A stretch of DNA of 36,191 nucleotides from Sphingobacteriales bacterium (GTDB lineage Bacteria; Bacteroidota; Bacteroidia; Chitinophagales; Chitinophagaceae), in NCBI GenBank assembly GCA_004144175.1, contig SEFT01000026.1, forward strand, positions 1 through 36,191. The letters are read 5' to 3'. Positions within the stretch are counted from its first letter, which is position 1. The number at the start of each line of letters is the position of its first letter. The notes under the pieces are model-generated. The model saw only the letters and a program-made list of their open reading frames with translations. It did not search any database and was not told the DNA's origin. Shown piece after piece: positions 1 to 7,175 of this stretch. The translations under genes and the position numbers were made by a program.

Positions 1-1823
1 GCATACGATATCGGTATAGATGCCAGGTAGTAGTGCCCATTCAGCGCGGCCTCGTTATAATAAAGTACTGTATCGGTCACCGGTTCGGCATTCCGGGTTT
101 GGGCTATAAGCGTTTGCAGGCTCACAGTGTCATTATTAAACAACGGATTGCCGGCAGCATCGTACAACAGCACCTTTGACTGATAGCGGTTTAGATGCCC
201 ACCCAGGTACAGCGCATCGAAGCGCTCATTGATAGCTCTTCTTTTTTCTTGCTGCGGATGCAAGAGAAAGTCCTTTAAGGCGATATCGTTCTTTATATTC
301 TGCGCCAGTCCCTTGAAGGTATAGGCCATTATATCGTCGCGCTGCTGTACTACGGTTTCTGCAAAACGCAGGCGTTCCTCGTTTTCATTCACATAGTTGA
401 AGTATTGCAGCACACCTGTACTGAACATGCATATGAATATGGCCCAGAAGATCATCTGCGGGGCAAAGAAGTCGAAATCGTAAGAGAGCTTTTCAATATC
501 CAGCAGGATAAGGAACAGTACCAGCCAGCCAATTATGGCGTAAGAGAACTCCCGGCTATCGGGCTGTGTGGCAAATAACTTTAGCATTGCCAGGCCAACC
601 ACTGCCACTACCAAATATTTCATCCACTTGTTCACTACCAGGTATTTCATCTGTGCGTTGAACAGGTAGATGACAAAGCACGATACCCCGGTGATAATGC
701 CAATGGCAAAAAGGCCGGCAATAGTATAACGGGTAATGGAGTAGAAATGGCTTACATCAAAAGGGATCATGGAGTCGAGCACCAGGCTGCGAATGATACC
801 AATGAACCCAAAGGTGTACAGCACCATGAGTGCCGAGCCCAATATTGCGAGTATAAAGCTTGCTACTTTATTAACCTTTCGCCCGCGGAAGAGATGGTAT
901 GGCGTATGACGTATGATAAATACAACGATCCACAGGAAACAAAGTGCATTCAATATAAGATCGCCCAGCGAAGGCAGAAATGCGTTGGATGCGTATAGTT
1001 GTGGCGAAAACAACGTAAGCTGATCGAGATGGAACGGAAAGCCAAAAACATAAGTGAGTGCCCTAAGCCCGATGATGGTAGCCGCTGTAGCTAAGAACCC
1101 GATATGGTGCGAACGTTTGCGGGTAAGGTATATAGTAAATATCTGCAGCCACATGATGGTGGTAAGCAACGCTGCCAAAAGGAATACAATCATCAAAGGA
1201 TCGGGTATCCAGTCGGGCAGGTCGGCAGGCGAAAAGAGTAGATAGAAACTTGTCTTCTTGTCCAGGGTATGGACGGTATATGCGCTCTTGTTGGGGTTGA
1301 CCAGTACGCGTGTGCTAAGCGGTACATAGGGCGCACCAGGGAAGCGCGACTTAAGATAGTTGTTCTCGATAGGGTAGGTGATAAGTATGGGAAACAGTAC
1401 GGTAAGTGATTGCTGTGCCTCTGCTCCCGGCGGCACCACACACTTCCGAAGGAATACTCCACGGTCGTTGAAGAGCATGTTGCTTTTGGCACCGGTAGCT
1501 GGCTCTATACAATCTGCCAGTATCTTGTTGTTGTTCCAGTACAGCAGCCCGCCCTTATCGTATGCATATAGATAGAAAGGCTGCTCGTTCATATCCTCGA
1601 GCTGATCAATGGTCAGTTCTTCGGTAAATATCCTGTGGATGAGGTTCGTATCCTGCAAAAGCTCACTAAATGCCTGCTCGCGCTCATGCAGATCGTTCTC
1701 TATCGCATAAGCCATATTAGCAGGCTTCATCTCGTTTTGCTTGCTATAAAACCTATAGCCTGCCAGGCACCAAAATAAGATGCACAGCAGCAGCCATCCT
1801 GTATATGGATATCGTTTGAACAC
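1..1823 (-). CDS. Large membrane sensor protein, probable histidine kinase N-terminus (partial, runs off left edge)
   Basis: One uninterrupted minus-strand frame of about 607 codons is visible, and its C-terminus lies beyond base 1. It starts at a GTG (1821-1823) preceded immediately by an in-frame TAA; the first in-frame ATG, about residue 32, would remove the first membrane helix. Visible layout: helix at about 8-25, an extracytoplasmic region of about 180 residues, then seven or eight hydrophobic helices between about 208 and 475, then a second extracytoplasmic stretch starting at about 476. This resembles the sensory half of long Bacteroidota sensor histidine kinases. The HAMP, H-box and ATPase domains that would prove it are outside the window, so the kinase assignment is inference. 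It starts 5 bases after the mazG stop and is probably co-transcribed with ubiX and mazG. Confidence 0.6.
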   Translation of the reverse strand, partial: MFKRYPYTGWLLLCILFWCLAGYRFYSKQNEMKPANMAYAIENDLHEREQAFSELLQDTNLIHRIFTEELTIDQLEDMNEQPFYLYAYDKGGLLYWNNNKILADCIEPATGAKSNMLFNDRGVFLRKCVVPPGAEAQQSLTVLFPILITYPIENNYLKSRFPGAPYVPLSTRVLVNPNKSAYTVHTLDKKTSFYLLFSPADLPDWIPDPLMIVFLLAALLTTIMWLQIFTIYLTRKRSHHIGFLATAATIIGLRALTYVFGFPFHLDQLTLFSPQLYASNAFLPSLGDLILNALCFLWIVVFIIRHTPYHLFRGRKVNKVASFILAILGSALMVLYTFGFIGIIRSLVLDSMIPFDVSHFYSITRYTIAGLFAIGIITGVSCFVIYLFNAQMKYLVVNKWMKYLVVAVVGLAMLKLFATQPDSREFSYAIIGWLVLFLILLDIEKLSYDFDFFAPQMIFWAIFICMFSTGVLQYFNYVNENEERLRFAETVVQQRDDIMAYTFKGLAQNIKNDIALKDFLLHPQQEKRRAINERFDALYLGGHLNRYQSKVLLYDAAGNPLFNNDTVSLQTLIAQTRNAEPVTDTVLYYNEAALNGHYYLASIPISY

Positions 1824-1828
1824 TTATA

Positions 1829-2593
1829 TTATTCTTCTTCTTTGGCCTGGTTCCACAGCGCATCCATTTCTTCCAGGCTCATATGGTGCAGGCTCTTACC
1901 TGCTTCCTTTGCGTGCTGCTCTATATAGCGGAAGCGGCGCATAAATTTCTTATTCGTCTTCTCCAGCGCTTGTTCGGGGTCTACCTTTGCAAAGCGTGCA
2001 TAGTTGACCAGCGCAAACAATACATCGCCGAATTCTTCCTCTATCTTTTCCTGCTTGCCCTCTTCTACCGCTTCATATAGCTCCTGTATCTCCTCGTCTA
2101 CTTTCTCTTTTACCTGGTCTATATGGTCCCACTCGAAGCCTACCTGTTTGGTTTTGTCTTGCAGGCGCGATGCCTTGATGATGGCCGGCAATGCTTTGGG
2201 TACTCCGCTCAGGACCGATTCTTTACCTTCCTTCATTTTTATCTGCTCCCAGTTCTGTTTCACCTGCTCCTCATTATCTACCTGCACGCTGGAGTATATA
2301 TGCGGATGACGGCCCACCAGTTTATTGCACACGCCTTCTATCACATCTGATAATGTGAACTGCTCCTGCTCCGCGCCTATCTTGCTATAGAAGACGATGT
2401 GCAGCAGTAGGTCGCCCAGCTCTTCTTTCAACCCCTTCCAGTCCTCGTCGGTTATGGCATCGGCCAGTTCATATACTTCTTCTATGGTTTGCTGGCGCAG
2501 TGTCTGTATGGTCTGCTTTCTATCCCAGGGGCATTGCACCCTCAGTTCGTCCATTATTCTTATCAGTCGCTCTATCGATCCTGCGTATTGCAT
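1829..2593 (-). CDS. mazG: Nucleoside triphosphate pyrophosphohydrolase MazG
   Basis: All-alpha NTP pyrophosphatase that hydrolyses (d)NTPs to NMP and pyrophosphate, cleaning the nucleotide pool in the cytoplasm. It has the tandem architecture typical of full-length MazG. The first helical domain begins with CPWDRKQT and carries the metal-binding TIEEVYEL motif and a following EELGD. The second carries EEIQELYEA and EEEFGDVLFALVNYARF. The length of 254 residues matches the family (about 260). I chose the ATG at 2593 because it aligns with known N-termini, has AAAGGA six bases upstream, and lies just after the ubiX stop. A further in-frame ATG at 2620 would add nine residues, overlap ubiX by 16 bases, and also has an AAGGGA upstream, so it cannot be excluded. 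Confidence 0.95.
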   Translation of the reverse strand: MQYAGSIERLIRIMDELRVQCPWDRKQTIQTLRQQTIEEVYELADAITDEDWKGLKEELGDLLLHIVFYSKIGAEQEQFTLSDVIEGVCNKLVGRHPHIYSSVQVDNEEQVKQNWEQIKMKEGKESVLSGVPKALPAIIKASRLQDKTKQVGFEWDHIDQVKEKVDEEIQELYEAVEEGKQEKIEEEFGDVLFALVNYARFAKVDPEQALEKTNKKFMRRFRYIEQHAKEAGKSLHHMSLEEMDALWNQAKEEE

Positions 2594-2604
2594 AGTATTT
2601 CCTT

Positions 2605-3162
2605 TTATTCTTCCTGCCATTTATATCCCTTCGCATCTAACCCTGCGAGGCCCAGCACACGTTGTATCACAGTATCTACAGCTTCTTCTATACTCTGTGG
2701 CCTGCTGTAAAATGATGGCGTAGCCGGGCATATGATACCACCCGCCTCGGTAACGGCCGTCATGTTGCGCAGATGTACCAGGCTATAAGGGGTTTCGCGT
2801 ACTACACATATCAGCTTGCGTCGCTCCTTCAGCATTACATCGGCAGCGCGGGTTATCAGGTCGTTGCTGATGCCGGCGGCTATACGCCCTATCGTACCCA
2901 TACTGCAAGGGCAAATGATAAGCGCCCCGTAGCTGGAGCTGCCCGACGCAAAAGGCGCCATAAAATCATTCTTATCCCAAACCCTGAACGGGAACGACTT
3001 GTAATCTTCATTACCCAGCTCTTGCTCCCAAACAGTAAAAGCATTGCTGCTCCAAACAAGTCCTACCTCTGTTACCTGGTCTTTGAGCTGCTGCAGCCGC
3101 TGTAGTAGTACTTTGGCATAGACAGAACCACTGGCGCCGGTAACAGCTACTGCGATCTTCAT
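2605..3162 (-). CDS. ubiX: UbiX family flavin prenyltransferase
   Basis: Joins a dimethylallyl group to FMN to make the prenylated FMN cofactor used by UbiD-type decarboxylases. The 185-residue length is normal for the family. Visible motifs are the N-terminal Rossmann-like flavin loop TGASGSVYA, the central CPCSMGTIGRIAAG segment followed by SNDLITRAADV, and the RETPYSLVHLRNM prenyl-phosphate-binding region. No UbiD partner is present in the window, so the pathway served (ubiquinone or menaquinone-related, or aromatic acid decarboxylation) cannot be told. It is the first gene of a minus-strand group with mazG and the sensor gene. An exact TAnnTTTG box lies about 38 bases upstream. Confidence 0.95.
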   Translation of the reverse strand: MKIAVAVTGASGSVYAKVLLQRLQQLKDQVTEVGLVWSSNAFTVWEQELGNEDYKSFPFRVWDKNDFMAPFASGSSSYGALIICPCSMGTIGRIAAGISNDLITRAADVMLKERRKLICVVRETPYSLVHLRNMTAVTEAGGIICPATPSFYSRPQSIEEAVDTVIQRVLGLAGLDAKGYKWQEE

Positions 3163-3199
3163 ATATATGTTGTAAATGTATTTATTACAAGTTTCTTAA

Positions 3200-3207
3200 C
3201 AAAGCTA
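3200..3207 (-). promoter_or_regulatory. Candidate -7 promoter element for the ubiX operon
   Basis: Read on the minus strand these bases are TAGCTTTG, an exact match to the Bacteroidota TAnnTTTG element, 38 bases before the ubiX ATG. No clear -33 TTG is present at the expected spacing. The call rests on the -7 box and its position in the 90-base divergent gap. Confidence 0.4.
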
Positions 3208-3252
3208 CATGGATTTAGTTGTAAATTCGTTTTATACAAACTGTACATTACG

Positions 3253-3852
3253 ATGAAACCTGTGCTGCTGCTCATGCTGGCTATCTTGTCACTATCACCT
3301 GCCTTTGCGGGCGATAAGAAGAAGTCTGCTAATACCAAAACTACTGCCGCCGCATCGGCCAACGAGATACAGTGGATAAGCCTGGAGGAATTGCAACAGA
3401 AAATGAAGAAGGAGCCGCGCAAGGTGTACTTCGATATATATACCGACTGGTGCGGCTGGTGCAAGGTGATGGACAAGAAGACCTTAACCAACCCCGAGGT
3501 GATCAAGTATATGAACAGCAAGTACTATGCGGTAAAGTTGAATGCCGAGCGCAAGGATGAGATATCTTTCATGGGCAAGAAGTTTAGCTTCCATGGCGAG
3601 TACAGGGCTAATATGCTGGCAGTAGAACTGATGCGCGGACAGATGTCTTACCCCACTACGGTGATACTGGAAGAAGACTACATGAACCCGCAGCCGGTAC
3701 CGGGCTACCTTGATGTAACCGTGATGGAAAAGGTATTAAAGTTCTTTGGCGAGAACTACTATAAGACCAAAAAATACGAGGACTTCGAGAAGTCGTTCGT
3801 ACCGCAATGGAAGGCAGCAGCCAATGCTGAAGAAGCAGACGTGAAACACTAG
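3253..3852 (+). CDS. Exported thioredoxin-fold protein with CGWC active site
   Basis: This 199-residue protein has a Sec signal peptide (residues 1-19, ending PAFA) and a charged, Ala/Thr-rich linker. A thioredoxin-like fold follows, with the redox motif CGWC at residues 67-70 preceded by YTDW, and the cis-proline region SYPTTVIL. This pattern matches the thioredoxin_7 / DUF255-like periplasmic proteins of Bacteroidota, which reduce or isomerise disulfides in exported proteins. The specific partner is unknown. It is transcribed alone on the plus strand, divergent from ubiX and ending 6 bases before the endonuclease III stop, so the two genes are convergent with no hairpin between them. Confidence 0.85.
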   Translation: MKPVLLLMLAILSLSPAFAGDKKKSANTKTTAAASANEIQWISLEELQQKMKKEPRKVYFDIYTDWCGWCKVMDKKTLTNPEVIKYMNSKYYAVKLNAERKDEISFMGKKFSFHGEYRANMLAVELMRGQMSYPTTVILEEDYMNPQPVPGYLDVTVMEKVLKFFGENYYKTKKYEDFEKSFVPQWKAAANAEEADVKH

Positions 3853-3858
3853 GCTTAC

Positions 3859-4566
3859 CTACTTCTTATTCTTACCCGCTGCTATCTCGGCAGCGCTTAT
3901 TGGTTCCAGTTCTTCTGTTACTACATGCTTCATATCGGTCTGGTAAAATTTGCAGGCAGGTCTTAGTCCGCATATCTCACACTTGGGCCTGCGGGCAACA
4001 CATATATAGCGCCCGTGCAGTATTAGCCAGTGGTGAGCTATATATATTAGATGCGTGGGTATCTGTGCCACTAACTGCTGTTCGGTCTGCAGTACATTCT
4101 TAGCGTTCGTAGTAAGTCCCAGCCTTGCCGATACCCTAAATACATGCGTATCTACCGCCATATGCGGTTGATTGAAGATGACCGATGTAATAACATTAGC
4201 CGTCTTACGGCCTACACCCGGCAGCTTCACCAGCTCCTCTACTGTATCGGGTATCTCGCTGTTATATTCTTCTACCAGCATTTTTGCCATACCCAGTAAG
4301 TGGCTGGTCTTGTTATTAGCAAAGCTTACTGATCTTATCAACTCATATACATCTTCGGTGGTGCCCTTGGCCAAGTCTTCCGGGGTTGGGTATTTAGCAA
4401 ACAATGGTGGGGTTACAATGTTCACCCGCTTATCGGTACACTGTGCGGAAAGTATTACGGCTACCAATAGCTGGTACGGGTTCTCATAATGCAGCTCTGT
4501 CTCTGCATTGGGCATGTGCTTCTGAAACCAGTCTATGATGTAATTGAGCCGCTCTTTTTTGGTCAT
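3859..4566 (-). CDS. nth: Endonuclease III (DNA glycosylase / AP lyase)
   Basis: Base-excision repair enzyme that removes oxidised pyrimidines and cleaves the resulting abasic site. All diagnostic features are visible in the 235-residue product. The helix-hairpin-helix LPGVGRKTANV carries the catalytic Lys at about 121, the catalytic Asp lies in VDTHVFR at about 139, and the four-Cys iron-sulfur loop is C189-x6-C-x2-C-x5-C205. I placed the start at the ATG (4564-4566); an upstream TTG would add eight residues with no family support. A strong hairpin ends five bases upstream of this ATG (see 4572-4601), so no free ribosome-binding site is apparent. It converges with the thioredoxin-like gene. 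Confidence 0.95.
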   Translation of the reverse strand: MTKKERLNYIIDWFQKHMPNAETELHYENPYQLLVAVILSAQCTDKRVNIVTPPLFAKYPTPEDLAKGTTEDVYELIRSVSFANNKTSHLLGMAKMLVEEYNSEIPDTVEELVKLPGVGRKTANVITSVIFNQPHMAVDTHVFRVSARLGLTTNAKNVLQTEQQLVAQIPTHLIYIAHHWLILHGRYICVARRPKCEICGLRPACKFYQTDMKHVVTEELEPISAAEIAAGKNKK

Positions 4567-4571
4567 AAGAA

Positions 4572-4601
4572 AACCCGCTATTTCTCGCAAAATAACGGGT
4601 T
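4572..4601 (-). terminator. Hairpin after msrB, overlapping the nth leader
   Basis: AACCCG pairs with CGGGTT, and after one mismatch TATTT pairs with AAATA, around a six-base loop. On the minus strand it follows the msrB stop by about 25 bases and runs into TTTTCTT, as an intrinsic terminator would. The nth ATG lies five bases further on. Confidence 0.55.
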
Positions 4602-4626
4602 AAATATGATACCATCAGGTGGTCGA

Positions 4627-5151
4627 TTATTTTTGTTCCGGCTCAAACTCCAACACTGCCGAGTTCATGCAGAAGCGCTTGTGCGTAGGCGATGGGCCAT
4701 CATCGAATATATGCCCCAGGTGCGAATCACACCGGCCGCAGGTAACCTCAATGCGCTCCATGCCATGCGACCTATCTTCATGGTATTTCACCGCATCAGG
4801 ACGGATGCTTTCGAAGAAGCTGGGCCATCCGCAGCTGCTGGCGAATTTGGCATCCGACTTAAACAATGCGTTACCACATACTGCGCAGTAGTACATGCCC
4901 TTTGTATCAGTCTTGTAGTACTGGCCGGTGAATGCCCACTCGGTGCCTTTCTCGCGGGCTATATTATATACGTCTTTTGGCAGTATCTTTTTCCACTCGG
5001 CGTCGGGCACGTTCAGGTGGCTGGTGTCGGTGCGTGAGTAGTGTGGATTGTTCTTGTGTTCGTTATTCATCGTTTGTTTCTTTTGAGCGTTCGAGCATTG
5101 TGTGAACAGCAGTATGCTGCCTAAAAACAACAGGAGACTTAAATATCGCAT
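4627..5151 (-). CDS. msrB: Peptide-methionine (R)-S-oxide reductase MsrB, lipoprotein
   Basis: Reduces the R epimer of methionine sulfoxide in oxidised proteins. The 174-residue sequence has a hydrophobic N-terminus ending LFTQC19, a plausible lipobox, which would place it at the envelope rather than in the cytosol. The SelR domain shows zinc ligands CAVCG (C89, C92) and CGRCDSHLGH (C138, C141), the catalytic Cys in RFCMNS (C161), and a second Cys in SSCGWPSF (C107) suited to resolving. Length fits a lipidated single-domain MsrB with no MsrA fusion. It is flanked by hairpins on both sides and is probably a single-gene transcript. With the exported thioredoxin-like protein nearby it suggests envelope redox repair, which is inference. 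Confidence 0.93.
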   Translation of the reverse strand: MRYLSLLLFLGSILLFTQCSNAQKKQTMNNEHKNNPHYSRTDTSHLNVPDAEWKKILPKDVYNIAREKGTEWAFTGQYYKTDTKGMYYCAVCGNALFKSDAKFASSCGWPSFFESIRPDAVKYHEDRSHGMERIEVTCGRCDSHLGHIFDDGPSPTHKRFCMNSAVLEFEPEQK

Positions 5152-5248
5152 AGCAGGTTGTCTATTAATAACAGATACATAAACGAATTGTTTACCTCCG
5201 CGGTTTTCCTCTTGTTGTTAATGTTTTTGTAACCCGGTATAAATATAA

Positions 5249-5271
5249 ATCCCGGCATTCGCAGCCGGGAT
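5249..5271 (-). terminator. Terminator of the M16-type gene
   Basis: Perfect 8-bp stem ATCCCGGC/GCCGGGAT with a seven-base loop, seven bases past the stop codon of the M16 gene. On the minus strand it is followed by a T/A-rich run. Confidence 0.7.
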
Positions 5272-5277
5272 CAATAA

Positions 5278-6558
5278 CTATATCACTACCACTTCGTAGA
5301 AGTCATTCTTGTCGTAATACTGCTGCGCCAGCTTTTGCAGGTCTTGCGCTGTGATGTTCTTATAGATGTTCACATTGCGGTTGAAGTGCTCGATGGTCAT
5401 TCCATGCAGTATCAGCGTACGCCAGCGTTGCAGTATGGAGAATGGCCCATCGAGGTCGCCCAGCATATTGCCCAGCAGGTAGTTCTTTACCAATAGCAGT
5501 TCTTCCTCATCGGCCAGCTCATTTTGCAATAGCGCCATTTCTTTGTACACTTCCTCTATGGCAGGTGCCACTACATCGCGGCCTACCTCGGTATGTATAA
5601 TGATAGAGCCGCAGTGCGTATAAGGCGCCAGCGAACTGTAAATGCCATAGGTATATCCTTTCTCCTCACGTATGTTGCTCATCAGCCTGGAGCCAAAGTA
5701 GCCACCGAATAAAGTATTCAACACAACCATCGGCGCAAAGTCGGGGTGGTGGCGATTGAAGAACTTACGGCCAATGCGGATAGCACCTTGCACGCCATTA
5801 GCATCGTTTATCTCGTGCAGCTTCTTTTCGCCGGGACCGGGGGCTGCAAATGTTTCAGAGGTGATCTCTGATGCAGTTACCGGGGCTTTGCCAAATACAT
5901 TGTCCAGCCACTTTACTTCCTTCTCGCTCACCTTACCTGCCATGAAGATCTTCACATTGGCCAGATTGTAGTTTTGCTTGTAGAAGGCGATCAGGTCTTC
6001 GCGTGTCAGCGCTTCTATCTTCTCCTTCTTCGAATAGCGGCCATATGGGTGAAACTCTCCGAATATCCTTGCATCTATACGCTGGTTGGCTACAAAGTCG
6101 CCCTGACGCAGGTTTACCAACAGGCGCTGTATGGCGTTCTGCTTATGTATCATTACCTCCTGCTCGGGGAAGGTCGCATCGGTAAGTATCTCATATACGA
6201 TAGGCAGCAGGTCGGGCAGATGCTTGGTCATCGTGTACAGCGTTACCACGCTGAGGTCGTTGCCAGCATTTACCTTCAGGCTGGCTCCGTAAAACTCCAA
6301 TGCCTCGTTTATCTGGTGGGCGGTGCGTGTGCTGGTGCCATTCTTCAGCAGCCCGCCGATGGCCTGTGCTACCGATGGCTTTTGCTCGTACCACATACCC
6401 GCCGGAAAAACCCAGTCTATCTCTACCACATCCTGCACACCTGCATTGAGCCAATACAGCGGTAGGCCGTTGCTTAGCTTCTGTTCGTTGATGGGCGGCA
6501 GTATATAGTCGAACTCTATAGCATCGTGTATCGACGGGGCAATCTTACGGTCTATCAT
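5278..6558 (-). CDS. M16 family peptidase homologue lacking the zinc motif (probable R/Y subunit)
   Basis: The 426-residue protein has the two-domain M16B fold of the processing-peptidase/pitrilysin family. At the position where active enzymes carry HxxEH, about residues 64-71, it reads AQAIGGLL, so zinc ligands and the catalytic Glu are absent. The C-terminal half keeps NIREEKGYTYG, with Arg at about 297 and Tyr at about 304. These match the R/Y pair that the non-zinc subunit supplies in two-subunit bacterial M16 enzymes. No HxxEH partner is found in this window. There is no signal peptide, so it appears cytosolic or needs a partner. The start ATG has AAAGGAAG upstream. It follows the thioesterase by 42 bases in the same direction and ends at a terminator. 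Confidence 0.88.
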   Translation of the reverse strand: MIDRKIAPSIHDAIEFDYILPPINEQKLSNGLPLYWLNAGVQDVVEIDWVFPAGMWYEQKPSVAQAIGGLLKNGTSTRTAHQINEALEFYGASLKVNAGNDLSVVTLYTMTKHLPDLLPIVYEILTDATFPEQEVMIHKQNAIQRLLVNLRQGDFVANQRIDARIFGEFHPYGRYSKKEKIEALTREDLIAFYKQNYNLANVKIFMAGKVSEKEVKWLDNVFGKAPVTASEITSETFAAPGPGEKKLHEINDANGVQGAIRIGRKFFNRHHPDFAPMVVLNTLFGGYFGSRLMSNIREEKGYTYGIYSSLAPYTHCGSIIIHTEVGRDVVAPAIEEVYKEMALLQNELADEEELLLVKNYLLGNMLGDLDGPFSILQRWRTLILHGMTIEHFNRNVNIYKNITAQDLQKLAQQYYDKNDFYEVVVI

Positions 6559-6600
6559 TTATCTTCCTTTCTTTTTACCAAATATAACGCAGTTGATACA

Positions 6601-7116
6601 TTAATCTTTCACAAACAAAGCACGCAGCTCGCCTGCATCTTCGGGCTTCATCTTGCCGCCGAGTATCAGCCTTACCTGCCTGCGGCGCAGTGCGCCATCA
6701 TACATTTTCTTTTCGTCATCTGTTTGTGGCAGCAGCTCAGGCACTTTGCGCGGGCGGCCATTCGGGTCGAGCGCTACAAAGGTGAGGTAAGCTTCATTGC
6801 TCACATACTTGTACTGCGCCGACAGGTCCTCGCCCCATACCTTCAGGTATACTTCCATCGATGTATTGAAGGAGCGGGTCAGCTTGGCCTCGATGGTGAG
6901 CAGGTTGCCCAGCTTTATCGGGTTGTTAAAAGACACATTATCAACCGAGGCAGTTACTACCGGGCAGTTGCAATGCTTCATGGCCGAGATGGCAGCGGCA
7001 ATATCCATCCAGTGCATCAGGCGGCCTCCCATCAGGTTGCCGAGGGTATTGGTATCGTTCGGCAGTATCAGCTCCGACATTATGTTGTATGTATCCTGTG
7101 GATGTTTTCCTTGCAT
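6601..7116 (-). CDS. Hotdog-fold acyl-CoA thioesterase (YciA/cytosolic BACH type)
   Basis: Hydrolyses acyl-CoA to free fatty acid and CoA in the cytoplasm. The 171 residues form one hotdog domain. The N-terminal helix segment LPNDTNTLGNLMGGRLMHWMD contains the conserved Asn and Gly-Gly followed by the Asp of this family, and the SVDNVSFNNPI strand and GEDL segment follow. Acyl-chain preference cannot be read from the sequence. A purine-rich AAGAGA lies upstream of the ATG, and an exact -7 box TACCTTTG is about 27 bases upstream. It is probably co-transcribed with the M16 homologue 42 bases downstream. Confidence 0.9.
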   Translation of the reverse strand: MQGKHPQDTYNIMSELILPNDTNTLGNLMGGRLMHWMDIAAAISAMKHCNCPVVTASVDNVSFNNPIKLGNLLTIEAKLTRSFNTSMEVYLKVWGEDLSAQYKYVSNEAYLTFVALDPNGRPRKVPELLPQTDDEKKMYDGALRRRQVRLILGGKMKPEDAGELRALFVKD

Positions 7117-7142
7117 GATCTCTTAATGTTTTAAAAACGTGC

Positions 7143-7150
7143 CAAAGGTA
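7143..7150 (-). promoter_or_regulatory. Candidate -7 promoter element for the thioesterase
   Basis: TACCTTTG on the minus strand, an exact TAnnTTTG match 27 bases before the ATG at 7116. No convincing -33 element is seen. Confidence 0.35.
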
Positions 7151-7175
7151 CGGGCTTATAGCGTTGTTGTTTTAT

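Noticed and set aside
4489-5037. 182-codon plus-strand frame opposite msrB
   Set aside because: The minus strand encodes MsrB with all zinc and catalytic Cys residues, so this is a shadow frame.
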